Shown: piece after piece, positions 16,207-27,620 of the stretch
Position numbering within the stretch: the first letter of the stretch is position 1
Layout of the letters: every line of letters starts with the position of its first letter
Source: SHVZ01 sp041906305
GTDB taxonomy: Bacteria > Pseudomonadota > Alphaproteobacteria > SHVZ01
Assembly: GCA_041906305.1 (NCBI GenBank)
Contig: JAYRJL010000003.1
Location: 496,001 to 560,000, forward strand
Direction: 5' to 3'
Length of the DNA: 64,000 bases
Notes under the pieces: generated by a model
The model's database searches: none
What the model was told of the DNA's origin: nothing
Seen by the model: only the letters and a program-made list of their open reading frames with translations
Made by a program: the position numbers and the translations under genes

Positions 16207-17448
16207 ATGTCCGGCCTCGACATCCTGACCTTCGGCTGCCGGCTCAACGCCTACGAGTCGGAAGTGATGCGCGGCCTCGCCGGTGCCGCCGGGCTCGAGG
16301 ATGCGGTCATCGTCAACACCTGCGCGGTCACGGCCGAGGCCGAGCGCCAGGCTCGCCAGGCAATCCGAAAGGCCAGGCGCGAGCGGCCGAACGCGCGCAT
16401 CGTCGTGACCGGCTGCGCCGCTCAGATCGATCCGGCGCGTTTCGCCGCGATGCCCGAGGTCGACCAGGTGCTGGGCAATGCCGAGAAGCTGACCGTCGAG
16501 GGCTTCGTTCCCGACGACGCCAAGGTCCGCGTCAACGACATCCAGATGGTACGCGAGACCGCGCACCATCTGATCGAGAGCTTCGACGGCAAGGCCCGCG
16601 CCGTCGTTCAGGTGCAGCAGGGCTGCGACCACCGCTGCACGTTCTGCGTGATCCCGCTCGGCCGCGGCCCCAGCCGCTCGGTGCCGATCGGCGCGATCGC
16701 GCGGCAGGTTCAGACATTGGTCGATGCCGGCTATCCGGAGATCGTGCTGTCCGGTGTCGACGTCACCTCCTATGGCGCCGATCTGCCCGGCAGGCCGAGC
16801 CTCGGCCAGATGATCCGCCGCGTGCTGGCGATGGTGCCCGACCTTGGGCGTCTCCGCCTCTCCTCTCTCGACCCGGTCGAGATCGACGACGATCTCTGGC
16901 GCCTGATCGCCGAGGAGCCGCGGCTGATGCCGCATCTTCATCTGAGCCTGCAGGCCGGAGACGACCTCGTGCTGAAGCGTATGAAGCGCCGACACGGCCG
17001 AGCCGACGCGCTCGCAGTCGCCAGGCGCGCCCGCGACCTCAGGCCCGACATCGCGCTCGGCGCCGACCTCATCGCCGGATTCCCGACCGAGACCGACCAG
17101 ATGTTCGAGAACACGCTGGCCCTGGTCGACGAGGCGGACCTCGCCTACCTGCATGTATTCCCCTATTCCGAGCGCCCCGGCACGCCGGCCGCGCGCATGC
17201 CGTCCGTGCCGAAGCCCGTTCGCAAGGCGCGCGCGCAGCGCCTGCGTGACGCCGGAACGGCGGCACTCCATCGCCATCTCGATCGCCAGATCGGCCGCGC
17301 GATCCGCGCCGTGGTCGAGACCGACGGCTTCGCCCGTGCCGAAGACTTCGCCCCGATCGCGATCGAGGGCGGGCTTCCCGGCAGCGTGCTGCCGCTCACC
17401 CTCGTCGCCCGCGACGGCGACCGCCTGATCGGCCGACCCATCTCGTGA
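16207..17448 (+). CDS. mtaB: tRNA t6A37 methylthiotransferase MtaB
   Basis: This 413-residue radical-SAM enzyme converts t6A to ms2t6A at tRNA position 37. The N-terminal UPF0004 domain carries three cluster cysteines (FGCRLN, VNTCAVT, TGCAAQ). The radical-SAM CxxxCxxC loop is in QGCDHRCTFCVIP near residues 139-151, followed by the SGVDVTSYG and FPTETDQMF motifs. A C-terminal TRAM-like region follows. The length fits MtaB better than the longer MiaB, and the dapF-mtaB-ftsY context supports this. Confidence 0.92.
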   Translation: MSGLDILTFGCRLNAYESEVMRGLAGAAGLEDAVIVNTCAVTAEAERQARQAIRKARRERPNARIVVTGCAAQIDPARFAAMPEVDQVLGNAEKLTVEGFVPDDAKVRVNDIQMVRETAHHLIESFDGKARAVVQVQQGCDHRCTFCVIPLGRGPSRSVPIGAIARQVQTLVDAGYPEIVLSGVDVTSYGADLPGRPSLGQMIRRVLAMVPDLGRLRLSSLDPVEIDDDLWRLIAEEPRLMPHLHLSLQAGDDLVLKRMKRRHGRADALAVARRARDLRPDIALGADLIAGFPTETDQMFENTLALVDEADLAYLHVFPYSERPGTPAARMPSVPKPVRKARAQRLRDAGTAALHRHLDRQIGRAIRAVVETDGFARAEDFAPIAIEGGLPGSVLPLTLVARDGDRLIGRPIS

Positions 17449-17461
17449 CCGGCCACCTCTC

Positions 17462-18379
17462 GTGACCGGCTGGTTCTCGCGCCTCAAGGAAGGGCTCGGC
17501 AAGACCGCGAGCCGCCTGACCCAGGGCATCGCCGCGCTCGTCACCAAGCGCAAGCTCGACCAGGCGATGCTGGACGAGCTCGAGGAGACGCTGATCCAGG
17601 CCGACCTCGGCGTCGCCACATCGGGCAAGCTGATCGATCGCCTGAAGCGCGAGCGCTTCGACAAGGAAGTCTCGCCCGACGAAGTGCGCGAGGCTTTCGC
17701 CGCCGCCGCGGCCGAGATCCTGGCCCCGGTCGCCTCCAGGCTCTCCCCCGATGCAGCCAGGAAGCCGCATGTCGTTCTCGTCGTCGGCGTCAACGGCAGC
17801 GGCAAAACCACGACGATCGGCAAGCTCGCGCATCGCTGGAAAGCGGACGGGCTCAAGGTGATGCTGGCCGCCGGCGACACCTTCCGTGCCGCCGCGGTCG
17901 AGCAGCTCCAGGCCTGGGGCCAGCGCGCCGGCGTGCCCGTGGTCGCCGGTGCGGCCGGTGCCGACTCTGCTGCCCTCGCCTTCGAGGCGCTGGAGCGGGC
18001 CCGGAAGGAAGGCATCGACGTGCTGGCGATCGATACCGCCGGCCGGCTCCACAACAAGGCGCATCTGATGGAAGAGCTGGCGAAGCTCGTCCGCGTCATC
18101 CGCAAGCTCGACCCGACGGCACCGCATGACGCAATCCTGGTGCTGGATGCGACCGTCGGACAGAACGCGCACAACCAGGTCGAGGTCTTCTCGAAGGCGC
18201 TGCCGCTGACCGGTCTCGTCGTCACCAAGCTCGACGGCACCGCCAAGGGCGGCGTGCTGGTGGCGCTCGCCGATGCGTTCAGGATCCCGGTGGTGGCGGT
18301 CGGCGTCGGCGAGTCGGCCGACGACCTCCGCCCCTTCGAGGCGAAGGCCTTCGCCCGCTCGCTGATGGGACTGGACTAA
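17462..18379 (+). CDS. ftsY: signal recognition particle receptor FtsY
   Basis: This 305-residue SRP receptor GTPase docks Ffh-ribosome complexes at the inner membrane. It starts with GTG and has a short N-terminal amphipathic segment (MTGWFSRLKEGLGKTASRL) in place of the long acidic A domain of E. coli, which is common in alphaproteobacteria. The NG domain shows VGVNGSGKTTTIGKLA, DTAGRLHNK and TKLDGTAKGG motifs. Its partner Ffh is 3.3 kb upstream on the other strand. The stop is 4 bp from the convergent mrdA stop. Confidence 0.96.
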   Translation: MTGWFSRLKEGLGKTASRLTQGIAALVTKRKLDQAMLDELEETLIQADLGVATSGKLIDRLKRERFDKEVSPDEVREAFAAAAAEILAPVASRLSPDAARKPHVVLVVGVNGSGKTTTIGKLAHRWKADGLKVMLAAGDTFRAAAVEQLQAWGQRAGVPVVAGAAGADSAALAFEALERARKEGIDVLAIDTAGRLHNKAHLMEELAKLVRVIRKLDPTAPHDAILVLDATVGQNAHNQVEVFSKALPLTGLVVTKLDGTAKGGVLVALADAFRIPVVAVGVGESADDLRPFEAKAFARSLMGLD

Positions 18380-18383
18380 GCGG

Positions 18384-20255
18384 CTAGTCCGCCTTCGCGA
18401 TCTTCACGCCGCCGGTGCGCATGATGTCGCGCTTCTGGGCTTCCAGCAGCACGTCGCGGCAGATCGGGCCGGCGATGCCCGAGCCGCCGACGCCGTGCTC
18501 GACGATCACCGCGCAGACGTAGCGCGGCGCCTGGATCGGCGCGTACGACACGAACAAGGCGTGGTCGCGGAACTTCCACTCCCACTTCTTCGAGTCGGTG
18601 TTCTTCAGCTCGCGGTCGCGCTGGGTGATGCGCTTGACCTGCGCAGTGCCGGACTTGCCGGCCATCTCCATGCCGGGCTCCTTGATGCGCGCATAGTTGA
18701 AGGCGGTGCCGCCCTGGCGATTGACCACCCAGCTCATGCCGCCCTGGACGACGGCGAGATGCTGCGGCGAGATGCCGAGCGGCTCCGGCGCCTTGTACTC
18801 GACGGGAACGCCGCCGATCGCCTTGGTCAGGTGCGGCTTGACGTTGAGCCCGCTCGCCACGCGCGCGGTCATGGTCGCCAGCTGCATCGGCGTCGTCAGG
18901 ATGTAGCCCTGTCCGATGCCGAGATTGACCGTCTCGCCCTGGTGCCAGATGTCGCCGGTGGTCGCCTTCTTCCACTCGCGGCTGGGGATCAGGCCGCCGC
19001 GCTCGCCAGGCATGTCGACCTCTGTCGGCGCACCCAGGCCGAGGCGCCTGGCCATCGCCGAAACCCGGTCGATGCCGACCTTGAGCGCGACGTTGTAGAA
19101 GTAGACGTCGCAGGACTTGGCGATCGCCGTCTCCATGTCGACGGCGCCGTGGCCGCCGAGCTTGAAGGCGTGGCAGAAAAACCGCTGGTCGCCGAACTCG
19201 AAGTGCCCCGGGCAGGAGAAGCGCTGGCTCGGCGAGATCATGCCGCTCTCCAGCGCCGCCAGCGCCACCGTCATCTTGAAGGTCGAGCCCGGAGGATACT
19301 GGCCGGCGATCGCCTTGTTGTTCAGCGCGCCGTAGGGGTGATGCAGGAGCTCCTGCCACTCGGCGGAAGTGAGGCCGCGGCCGAACGGGACCGGGTCGTA
19401 GGCCGGATGGCTCGCGAGCACCAGGATCTCGCCCTCGGGCACCGACATGCAGACGCAGCTGGCGCTTTCCTGCGTCGCCAGACGCGAGTTGGCGAAGCTC
19501 TGCAGGCCCATGTCGAGGGTCAGCGTGACCGCCTTGCCGGGACGCCCCTCGTCGCGGCTGAGCTCGCGGATGACGCGGCCCAGCGCATTGACCTCGACTT
19601 GGCTGGTGCCGGCGGTGCCGCGCAGCACCTGATCGTGCTGGCGCTCGATGCCGCTCTTGCCGATCCGCATGTCGGGGAGCTCGAGCAGCGGATCGCCGGT
19701 CAGGTCCTGCTCGGCGACCGCGGCGACGTAGCCGGCGCCGTGAACGACCGCCGGACCGAACGGATAGGCTCGGGTGAGGCCGACCTCGATCTGCATGCCC
19801 GGAAGGCTCGTGGCGTTCAGCTCGATCCGGCTCACCTCTTCCCAGCTGAGGTTGTCGCGGATCGTCACCGGCACGAACGAACGCTTGCGGCGGATCTCGC
19901 GCATCACGCGGCGGCGGACGAAGTCCTGGACCTCGATCACTTCCGAGAGCGCATCGAGCGCCAGCGTCACGTCGCTGATCTGCTCCGGCACCACGACCAC
20001 GCGATAGTTCTGCTGGTTGTGCGCCAGGATCTCGCCGTTGCGGTCGTAGATCACGCCGCGCGGCGGCGCCAGCAGGCGGAGGTTGATGCGGTTGTCGTCG
20101 GCGAGCTTCTGGTACTTCGCCGACTCGACCACCTGCAGGTAGTACATGCGGCCGACCAGCGTCGAGAGCAGCAGGAACTTGCCGCCGGCGAGCAGGGCCG
20201 CACGCCGACCGAACAGCTTGCCGCGATCCTGGTCCTTGTCCTTCCAGCTCGGCAT
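18384..20255 (-). CDS. mrdA: penicillin-binding protein 2 (peptidoglycan transpeptidase)
   Basis: This 623-residue class B PBP cross-links peptidoglycan during cell elongation. It has an N-terminal TM helix (about residues 20-40) and a non-catalytic dimerisation domain. The transpeptidase domain carries S324-T-F-K327 (catalytic serine), S381-C-D383 and K534-S-G-T. The start at 20255 gives MPSWKDKDQD and overlaps the mreD stop by one base (TGATG). The longer frame upstream is mreD read out of frame. RodA, which usually follows, is absent because ftsY converges 4 bp away. Confidence 0.95.
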   Translation of the reverse strand: MPSWKDKDQDRGKLFGRRAALLAGGKFLLLSTLVGRMYYLQVVESAKYQKLADDNRINLRLLAPPRGVIYDRNGEILAHNQQNYRVVVVPEQISDVTLALDALSEVIEVQDFVRRRVMREIRRKRSFVPVTIRDNLSWEEVSRIELNATSLPGMQIEVGLTRAYPFGPAVVHGAGYVAAVAEQDLTGDPLLELPDMRIGKSGIERQHDQVLRGTAGTSQVEVNALGRVIRELSRDEGRPGKAVTLTLDMGLQSFANSRLATQESASCVCMSVPEGEILVLASHPAYDPVPFGRGLTSAEWQELLHHPYGALNNKAIAGQYPPGSTFKMTVALAALESGMISPSQRFSCPGHFEFGDQRFFCHAFKLGGHGAVDMETAIAKSCDVYFYNVALKVGIDRVSAMARRLGLGAPTEVDMPGERGGLIPSREWKKATTGDIWHQGETVNLGIGQGYILTTPMQLATMTARVASGLNVKPHLTKAIGGVPVEYKAPEPLGISPQHLAVVQGGMSWVVNRQGGTAFNYARIKEPGMEMAGKSGTAQVKRITQRDRELKNTDSKKWEWKFRDHALFVSYAPIQAPRYVCAVIVEHGVGGSGIAGPICRDVLLEAQKRDIMRTGGVKIAKAD

Positions 20256-20764
20256 CAATGCACCACGCCGCGATGGACGCGCACCAGCACGCCGGAGAAG
20301 ACCGGAAACAACGCGACGGTGGCGAGCGCCTGGAACAACGGACGCTCCAGCGGAATGAAGCCGCCGAGAATGATCGAGGAAAGCGCCCACGAGGCGCAAG
20401 CGGCAATCAGCGCGCCGATCGCGAGGCCGAGCCAGACCAGGATATAAGGCTTGCCGACGAAGGCCTTGCGCTGGTTCACCGCGATGCCGTGCAGGATCAG
20501 GAAGGCGAGCGAGCCGACGCCGAGCGGCGTGCCGGCGAGCGCGTCCTGGATGAAACCGAGTCCGAAGGCGGCGAGCGGCGGCATCAGGTCCGGACGATAG
20601 ACGGCCCAGTAGAAGACGGCGATCTGGGTACCGGCGGGCGCGATCAGCGGCATCCCGGGCACGCCGAACGGAATCAATCCGACGAACAGGAGAACCAGGA
20701 CCGTCGCGATCGGGGCGAGCCTGCGGCCCCAATCGTCCATCCGCTCGGCGACCGTCGGCGTCAT
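20255..20764 (-). CDS. mreD: rod shape-determining protein MreD
   Basis: This 169-residue integral membrane protein of the elongasome has about five hydrophobic segments, including ATVLVLLFVGLIPFGVPG near the N-terminus. The family pattern FYWAVYRPDLMPPLAAFGLGFIQDALAGTPLG follows. Family sequences are poorly conserved, so the call rests on hydrophobicity, length and position between mreC and mrdA. It overlaps mreC by 4 bp and mrdA by 1 bp, so expression is tightly coupled. Confidence 0.92.
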   Translation of the reverse strand: MTPTVAERMDDWGRRLAPIATVLVLLFVGLIPFGVPGMPLIAPAGTQIAVFYWAVYRPDLMPPLAAFGLGFIQDALAGTPLGVGSLAFLILHGIAVNQRKAFVGKPYILVWLGLAIGALIAACASWALSSIILGGFIPLERPLFQALATVALFPVFSGVLVRVHRGVVH

Positions 20765-21648
20765 CGACGCTCGCGCTCGCGTCCGCGCGGGACCTCCGTC
20801 TGGACGACCGGACCTTCGATCTTGAAGTCGACGACGCGCACGAACTCGAGGCGGTTGAAGTCGACGAAGGGCAGAACCCGGAGCATGCCGCCGTCGGTAT
20901 CGACGATCACGCCGACCGGGAGGCCGGGAGGAAAGCTGCCGCCGTCGCCGGAGGTGACGATGCGCTCGCCGGGATTCGGATGCGCGGTCGTCGGCAGGTA
21001 AAGGAGACGCGGCTGATGCGAGTTGTCGCCCGCGAGCATCGCACGCTCGCGCGTCGACTCGATCATCACCGGGATGCGGCTGTTGAGGTCGGTCAGCAGC
21101 AGCACGCGGGCGGAACGCTCACCCAGCGTCGCGACGCGGCCGGCGAGCCCCTCCGAGGTCATGACCGCGTTGCCTTTGGAGATGCCGGCCTTGGCGCCGG
21201 CACCGATCAGCACCGAATGGACGAAGATGCCGCCGGCATCGGCGACGACGCGGGCCGATACCATGGTCGCGGGCGGCTCGGCCACCAGGCGTGCCAGGTC
21301 GCGGAGCTGGACGTTCTCGGCCTCGAGCCGGTTGGCGACCAGCTGCCACTGGCGCAGCCGCTCGTTCTCGCGCTTGAGCTGGATGTTCTCGTCGCGAAGC
21401 CGGATCAGCTCGCGCCCGGTCTCGATCGCGTCTGCGACGCGCGCCGCCGGCTCGGACATGAACGAAAGGATCGGCGCCAGGGCGTCCGCCATGGTGGCGC
21501 GCATGCGCTCGATCAGCACCAGGTCGGCCTTGCCGAGGATCATCAGCGCGAAGGCGCCGAGGATCAGCAGCGGATAGACGAACCGGTGCGCGAAGCCGCG
21601 AATCGGGAGCGCCAGCCGCTTGGCAAAGCGATAACCCGGTTCGCGCAT
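20761..21648 (-). CDS. mreC: rod shape-determining protein MreC
   Basis: This 295-residue protein links the MreB cytoskeleton to periplasmic PBP2. A cytoplasmic basic N-terminus and one TM helix (about residues 23-45) are followed by a coiled coil (about 65-100, LRDENIQLKRENERLR). A periplasmic beta-domain follows with DAGGIFVHSVLIGAGAKAGI and GRVATLGERSARVLLLTD. The ATG lies 20 bp downstream of mreB on the same strand. A charged tail (RGRERERR) ends the protein. Confidence 0.95.
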   Translation of the reverse strand: MREPGYRFAKRLALPIRGFAHRFVYPLLILGAFALMILGKADLVLIERMRATMADALAPILSFMSEPAARVADAIETGRELIRLRDENIQLKRENERLRQWQLVANRLEAENVQLRDLARLVAEPPATMVSARVVADAGGIFVHSVLIGAGAKAGISKGNAVMTSEGLAGRVATLGERSARVLLLTDLNSRIPVMIESTRERAMLAGDNSHQPRLLYLPTTAHPNPGERIVTSGDGGSFPPGLPVGVIVDTDGGMLRVLPFVDFNRLEFVRVVDFKIEGPVVQTEVPRGRERERR

Positions 21649-21668
21649 TTCCCCCCTCCCGGATCAGA

Positions 21669-22709
<1,041 letters not shown>

Positions 22710-23182
22710 CTAGCGGGAACGGTCCTTCATCCGTGAGCGTGCAAGGGAGGTCATGCGAATGCGCGGCCGAGTCCGGCCGAAGGCGTTCGAGAATTGGTCG
22801 ATGGAAAAGAGACGACGGGTCTGCCCGGGGCGGCGCGGCGTCCGCTCGCCACCCGGCGACGTCCAGTCGAAGCTCAAGGACACGGTCGCAACCGAGCCCA
22901 TCTCATCCGCCTTCCAGCCATCCGCGCGAATCGGGACCGCCCCCCGGCACGCTCCGCCGATGCTCGCGAGAAAGCAAAGTTACCCAACAAAAACAGTACG
23001 ATAACGGGACCGGCCGCGGCTCGATCGGGTCTTGGCCCATACCCCGTCGCCACGGCCCTCTTTTACGCCCGGAGGGCGTGGATTTGCAAGCTTTTGGCGG
23101 GGGTTACAGCCGGAAGCTGCAACCGCCGATGGACCGGCTCCCTCGCTGCTGCACTGCAGCGAGAGAGCCGGTATCCAGGTGC
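22710..23182. other. gene-free region between ilvC and mreB
   Basis: This 473-bp stretch separates ilvC and mreB, both on the minus strand. It should contain the ilvC terminator and the mreB promoter. The ilvC-proximal end holds a 40-nt hairpin (23133-23172). A markedly A/T-rich patch at about 22970-23005 is the most promoter-like sequence, but I find no convincing -35/-10 pair. A 63-codon frame (complement of 22710-22901) abuts mreB and has a GGAAGG upstream of its ATG. Its arginine-rich product resembles nothing I know. I find no other gene. Confidence 0.6.
23133..23172 (-). terminator. 17-bp hairpin just downstream of ilvC
   Basis: Positions 23133-23149 pair with 23156-23172 over 17 bp with one mismatch, around the hexaloop TGCACT. 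It begins 10 nt past the ilvC stop on the minus strand. There is no T-run after the stem, so I read it as a transcript end-stabilising or Rho-associated hairpin. The stem is the strongest in the gap. Confidence 0.6.
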
Positions 23183-24202
23183 CTAGTTCTTCGCCTTGTC
23201 GACGAGGCGGTTCGCCTTGATCCACGGCATCATGGCACGGAGCTTCTCGCCGATCTGCTCGATCGGGTGCTCGGCGCCGCGACGGCGCATCGCCTTGAAG
23301 CTCGGCGTGCCGGCGAGGTTCTCCAGCACCCAGTCGCGCGCAAAGCGGCCCGACTGGATGTCGTCGAGCACGCGCTTCATCTCGGCGCGCGTCTCCTTGG
23401 TGATGATGCGGGGGCCGCGCGTGTAGTCGCCGTACTCGGCGGTGTTCGAGATCGAGTAGCGCATGTTGGCGATGCCGCCCTCGTACATGAGATCGACGAT
23501 CAGCTTCACCTCGTGCAGACACTCGAAATACGCCATCTCCGGCGCGTAGCCGGCATCGACCAGCGTCTCGTAGCCGGCCATGATCAGCTCGCTGAGGCCG
23601 CCGCAGAGCACGACCTGCTCGCCGAAGAGATCGGTCTCGCACTCTTCCTTGAAGGTGGTCTCGATCACGCCCGAGCGGCCGCCGCCGATGGCCGATGCAT
23701 AGGAGAGCGCGATCTCGAGCGCGTTGCCCGACGGGTTCTGGTGGACCGCGACGAGGCAGGGAACGCCGCCGCCCTTCTGGTACTCGGAACGCACGGTGTG
23801 GCCCGGGCCCTTCGGCGCGATCATGAACACGTCGATGTCCGGACGCGGATCGATCAGGTTGAAGTGGATGTTGAGGCCGTGGGCGAAGGCGATCGCCGCG
23901 CCCTTCTTCATGTTGACCTTGAGCTCGTCGCGCCAGAGGGCGGCCTGGAGCTCGTCGGGGGTCGCGACCATCATGACATCCGCCCACTTGGCGGCGTCGC
24001 TGGCAGTCATGACCTTGAAGCCGGCGTCCTCGGCCTTCTTCGCGGTGGGCGAGCCGGCGCGGAGCGCGATCACCACGTCCTTGCAGCCGGAGTCACGCAG
24101 GTTCTGGGCATGGGCATGGCCCTGGCTGCCGTAGCCGATGACCGCGACCTTCTTGGTCTTGATCAGGTTCACGTCGGCATCGCGATCGTAGTAAACGCGC
24201 AT
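23183..24202 (-). CDS. ilvC: ketol-acid reductoisomerase (NADP+)
   Basis: This 339-residue class I KARI isomerises and reduces 2-acetolactate (or acetohydroxybutyrate) for valine, leucine and isoleucine synthesis. It has the Rossmann motif VAVIGYGSQGHAHAQNLRDSG near residues 20-40. The knotted C-terminal domain carries the acidic metal ligands (DLFGEQ, SNTAEYGDYTRG). ATG at 24202 gives the standard 339-residue protein. The GTG one codon upstream is an alternative. A GGGGAGAA ribosome-binding site lies about 6 nt upstream. It is the last gene of the miaA-ilvB-ilvH-ilvC run, 43 bp after ilvH. Confidence 0.97.
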   Translation of the reverse strand: MRVYYDRDADVNLIKTKKVAVIGYGSQGHAHAQNLRDSGCKDVVIALRAGSPTAKKAEDAGFKVMTASDAAKWADVMMVATPDELQAALWRDELKVNMKKGAAIAFAHGLNIHFNLIDPRPDIDVFMIAPKGPGHTVRSEYQKGGGVPCLVAVHQNPSGNALEIALSYASAIGGGRSGVIETTFKEECETDLFGEQVVLCGGLSELIMAGYETLVDAGYAPEMAYFECLHEVKLIVDLMYEGGIANMRYSISNTAEYGDYTRGPRIITKETRAEMKRVLDDIQSGRFARDWVLENLAGTPSFKAMRRRGAEHPIEQIGEKLRAMMPWIKANRLVDKAKN

Positions 24203-24245
24203 CACACTTCTCCCCTTGACGGAAACAGGAAACGGAAAACGGAAA

Positions 24246-24752
24246 TCAGATGCCCTTGGCGCCGCGCGTGATGGCGACGACGCCGGTACGGCTGACGTCG
24301 ACCAGGCCGAGCGGCCGCATGAGGGCGACGAAGGCGTCGATCTTCTCGGGCGCCCCCGTCATCTCGAAGACGAAGCTCTCGATCGTCGAGTCGACCGCGC
24401 GGGCGCGGAAGATGTCGGCGATGCGGAGCGACTCGACACGCTTCTCGCCGCTGCCGACCACCTTGATCAGCGCCATCTCGCGCGCGACATGCGCGCCTTC
24501 GATGGTGAGATCGCGGACGGTATGCACCGGGACCAGGCGGTCGAGCTGCGCCTTGATCTGCTCGATCACCATCGGCGTGCCGGACGTGACCAGCGTGATC
24601 CTGGACAGGTGCTTGCCGGAATCGACCTCGGCCACCACGAGGCTTTCGATGTTGTAGCCGCGGCCCGAGAACAGGCCGATCACGCGGGCGAGGACACCCG
24701 GCTCGTTGTCGACGAGCACGCTCAGCGTATGGGTTTCGATCTTGTCTGCCAT
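24246..24752 (-). CDS. ilvH: acetolactate synthase small (regulatory) subunit
   Basis: This 168-residue regulatory subunit activates the IlvB/I catalytic subunit and confers feedback inhibition by valine. The N-terminal ACT domain shows HTLSVLVDNEPGVLARVIGLFSGRGYNIESL, read in parts from residues 6 to 36. The second ACT-like half includes REMALIKV and a motif for FVFEMTGAPEKIDAFV. The length fits the 160-170-residue family. It lies 51 bp downstream of the large subunit gene on the same strand. Confidence 0.96.
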   Translation of the reverse strand: MADKIETHTLSVLVDNEPGVLARVIGLFSGRGYNIESLVVAEVDSGKHLSRITLVTSGTPMVIEQIKAQLDRLVPVHTVRDLTIEGAHVAREMALIKVVGSGEKRVESLRIADIFRARAVDSTIESFVFEMTGAPEKIDAFVALMRPLGLVDVSRTGVVAITRGAKGI

Positions 24753-24803
24753 GGCTCTACGGGACTCTGAGGAAGGGAGGGGCGACGACGACGCTTCAGG
24801 CCG

Positions 24804-26588
<1,785 letters not shown>

Positions 26589-26640
26589 GGCACGAATCCT
26601 GTGTCGCCCGGCCGCGAATCGGCGTGAGCGGGGACGCGGA

Positions 26641-26669
26641 ACCTAGACGCTCGACTCAGGGCGGGTCAA
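26641..26669 (-). promoter_or_regulatory. candidate promoter of ilvBHC overlapping the end of miaA
   Basis: On the minus strand TTGACC (complement of 26664-26669) is followed after 17 bp by CTAGGT (complement of 26641-26646). The predicted transcript would start about 45 nt upstream of ilvB. The element straddles the miaA stop codon and adjoins an unusually A/T-rich coding tail. It is a pattern match only. Confidence 0.35.
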
Positions 26670-27620
26670 CACCGAAGCCTCAATTTTTGAAAAGCTTTTC
26701 TGTCGCACCCTTTCCGAATATTGCTCAGAGAAAATGAGCGGATCGTGTAACTGGTTGCGAAACCACGTTATTTGTCGTTTCGCATATTGCCGCGTTGCAG
26801 CTTGGGCCAGATCGATGGCCTCGCGGAGGCCGATCTCCCCGTCGAGATGGCGGATCAGCTCGCGCAAACCGACCGCCCGGGTCGCGGGCAGGGCCGGGTC
26901 GAGGTCGAGCGCCCGCATGGCCCTGGCTTCATCGAGGGCGCCCCCCTCGATCATCGACCTGAACCGGGCATCGCAGGCCGCATGCAGGATCTCCCGCGGC
27001 GGCAGCAGCAGGAGCGTCTCGAACCGGAAGCCCTCGTCGGCTGACGCTCGCCCCTGCCATTCGGCGAGGGAAACTCCCGTCGCCTCCAGCACCTCGGCCG
27101 CCCGCGCCAGGCGCTGCGGATCCGACGGCCTGAGCCGCGCCGCCATCGCCGGATCCCTGGCCGCGAACTCGGCGTGGAACGCGTTGGGACCGATCTCCTC
27201 GACCCGTGCCCGGATTCGCGCCCGCACCTCGTCCGGAATCTCGGGCACCGGCGAGAGGCCTTCCGTCAGCGCCTTGAGATAGAGGCCGGTGCCGCCGGCG
27301 ACGATCGGCAGCCTGCCGGCCGCGTGCGCGGCGTGAATCTCCTCGACCGCGCGTTCACGCCAGCGCGCCGCCGAGAAGCCCTCGGTCACCGGCAGGAATC
27401 CATAAAGCTTGTGCGGCGCACGCGCCTCCGCTGCGGCATCGGGGCGCGCGGTCAGCACCCGCATCTCGCGATACACCTGCATCGCGTCCGCGTTGATCAC
27501 GACGCCGCCGAAGCGCTCGGCGAGATCGAGGGCGAGCGCCGACTTGCCGCTGGCGGTCGGTCCCGCCACCAGCACGACTTCGGTGGACAGCGTCTTCGCC
27601 TCTCGGCTATGGGGCGCCAT
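26643..27620 (-). CDS. miaA: tRNA dimethylallyltransferase
   Basis: This 325-residue enzyme isopentenylates A37 of tRNAs that read UNN codons. It has the P-loop VLVAGPTASGKSALALDLAE near residues 17-36. The family motifs NADAMQVYREM, LPIVAGGTGLYLKAL and ATRQYAKRQITWFR are present. The start at 27620 overlaps the divergent serB start by two bases, and later non-ATG starts within the next dozen codons are possible. The last 40 or so codons are visibly A/T-richer than the rest and contain a 12-bp palindrome at 26689-26700. The C-terminal tail beyond the family core is therefore atypical. Confidence 0.94.
   Translation of the reverse strand: MAPHSREAKTLSTEVVLVAGPTASGKSALALDLAERFGGVVINADAMQVYREMRVLTARPDAAAEARAPHKLYGFLPVTEGFSAARWRERAVEEIHAAHAAGRLPIVAGGTGLYLKALTEGLSPVPEIPDEVRARIRARVEEIGPNAFHAEFAARDPAMAARLRPSDPQRLARAAEVLEATGVSLAEWQGRASADEGFRFETLLLLPPREILHAACDARFRSMIEGGALDEARAMRALDLDPALPATRAVGLRELIRHLDGEIGLREAIDLAQAATRQYAKRQITWFRNQLHDPLIFSEQYSERVRQKSFSKIEASVLTRPESSV

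Noticed and set aside
17442..17470. Direct repeat CTCGTGACCGGC at the mtaB/ftsY junction
   Set aside because: The first copy is the end of mtaB and the second contains the ftsY start. The copies are not in the same frame, and a short tandem duplication has no clear functional meaning.
22710..22901. 63-codon minus-strand frame abutting mreB with a plausible GGAAGG upstream
   Set aside because: Its arginine-rich sequence has no recognisable feature, and the frame sits where the mreB promoter/leader should be. I mention it only under the intergenic region.
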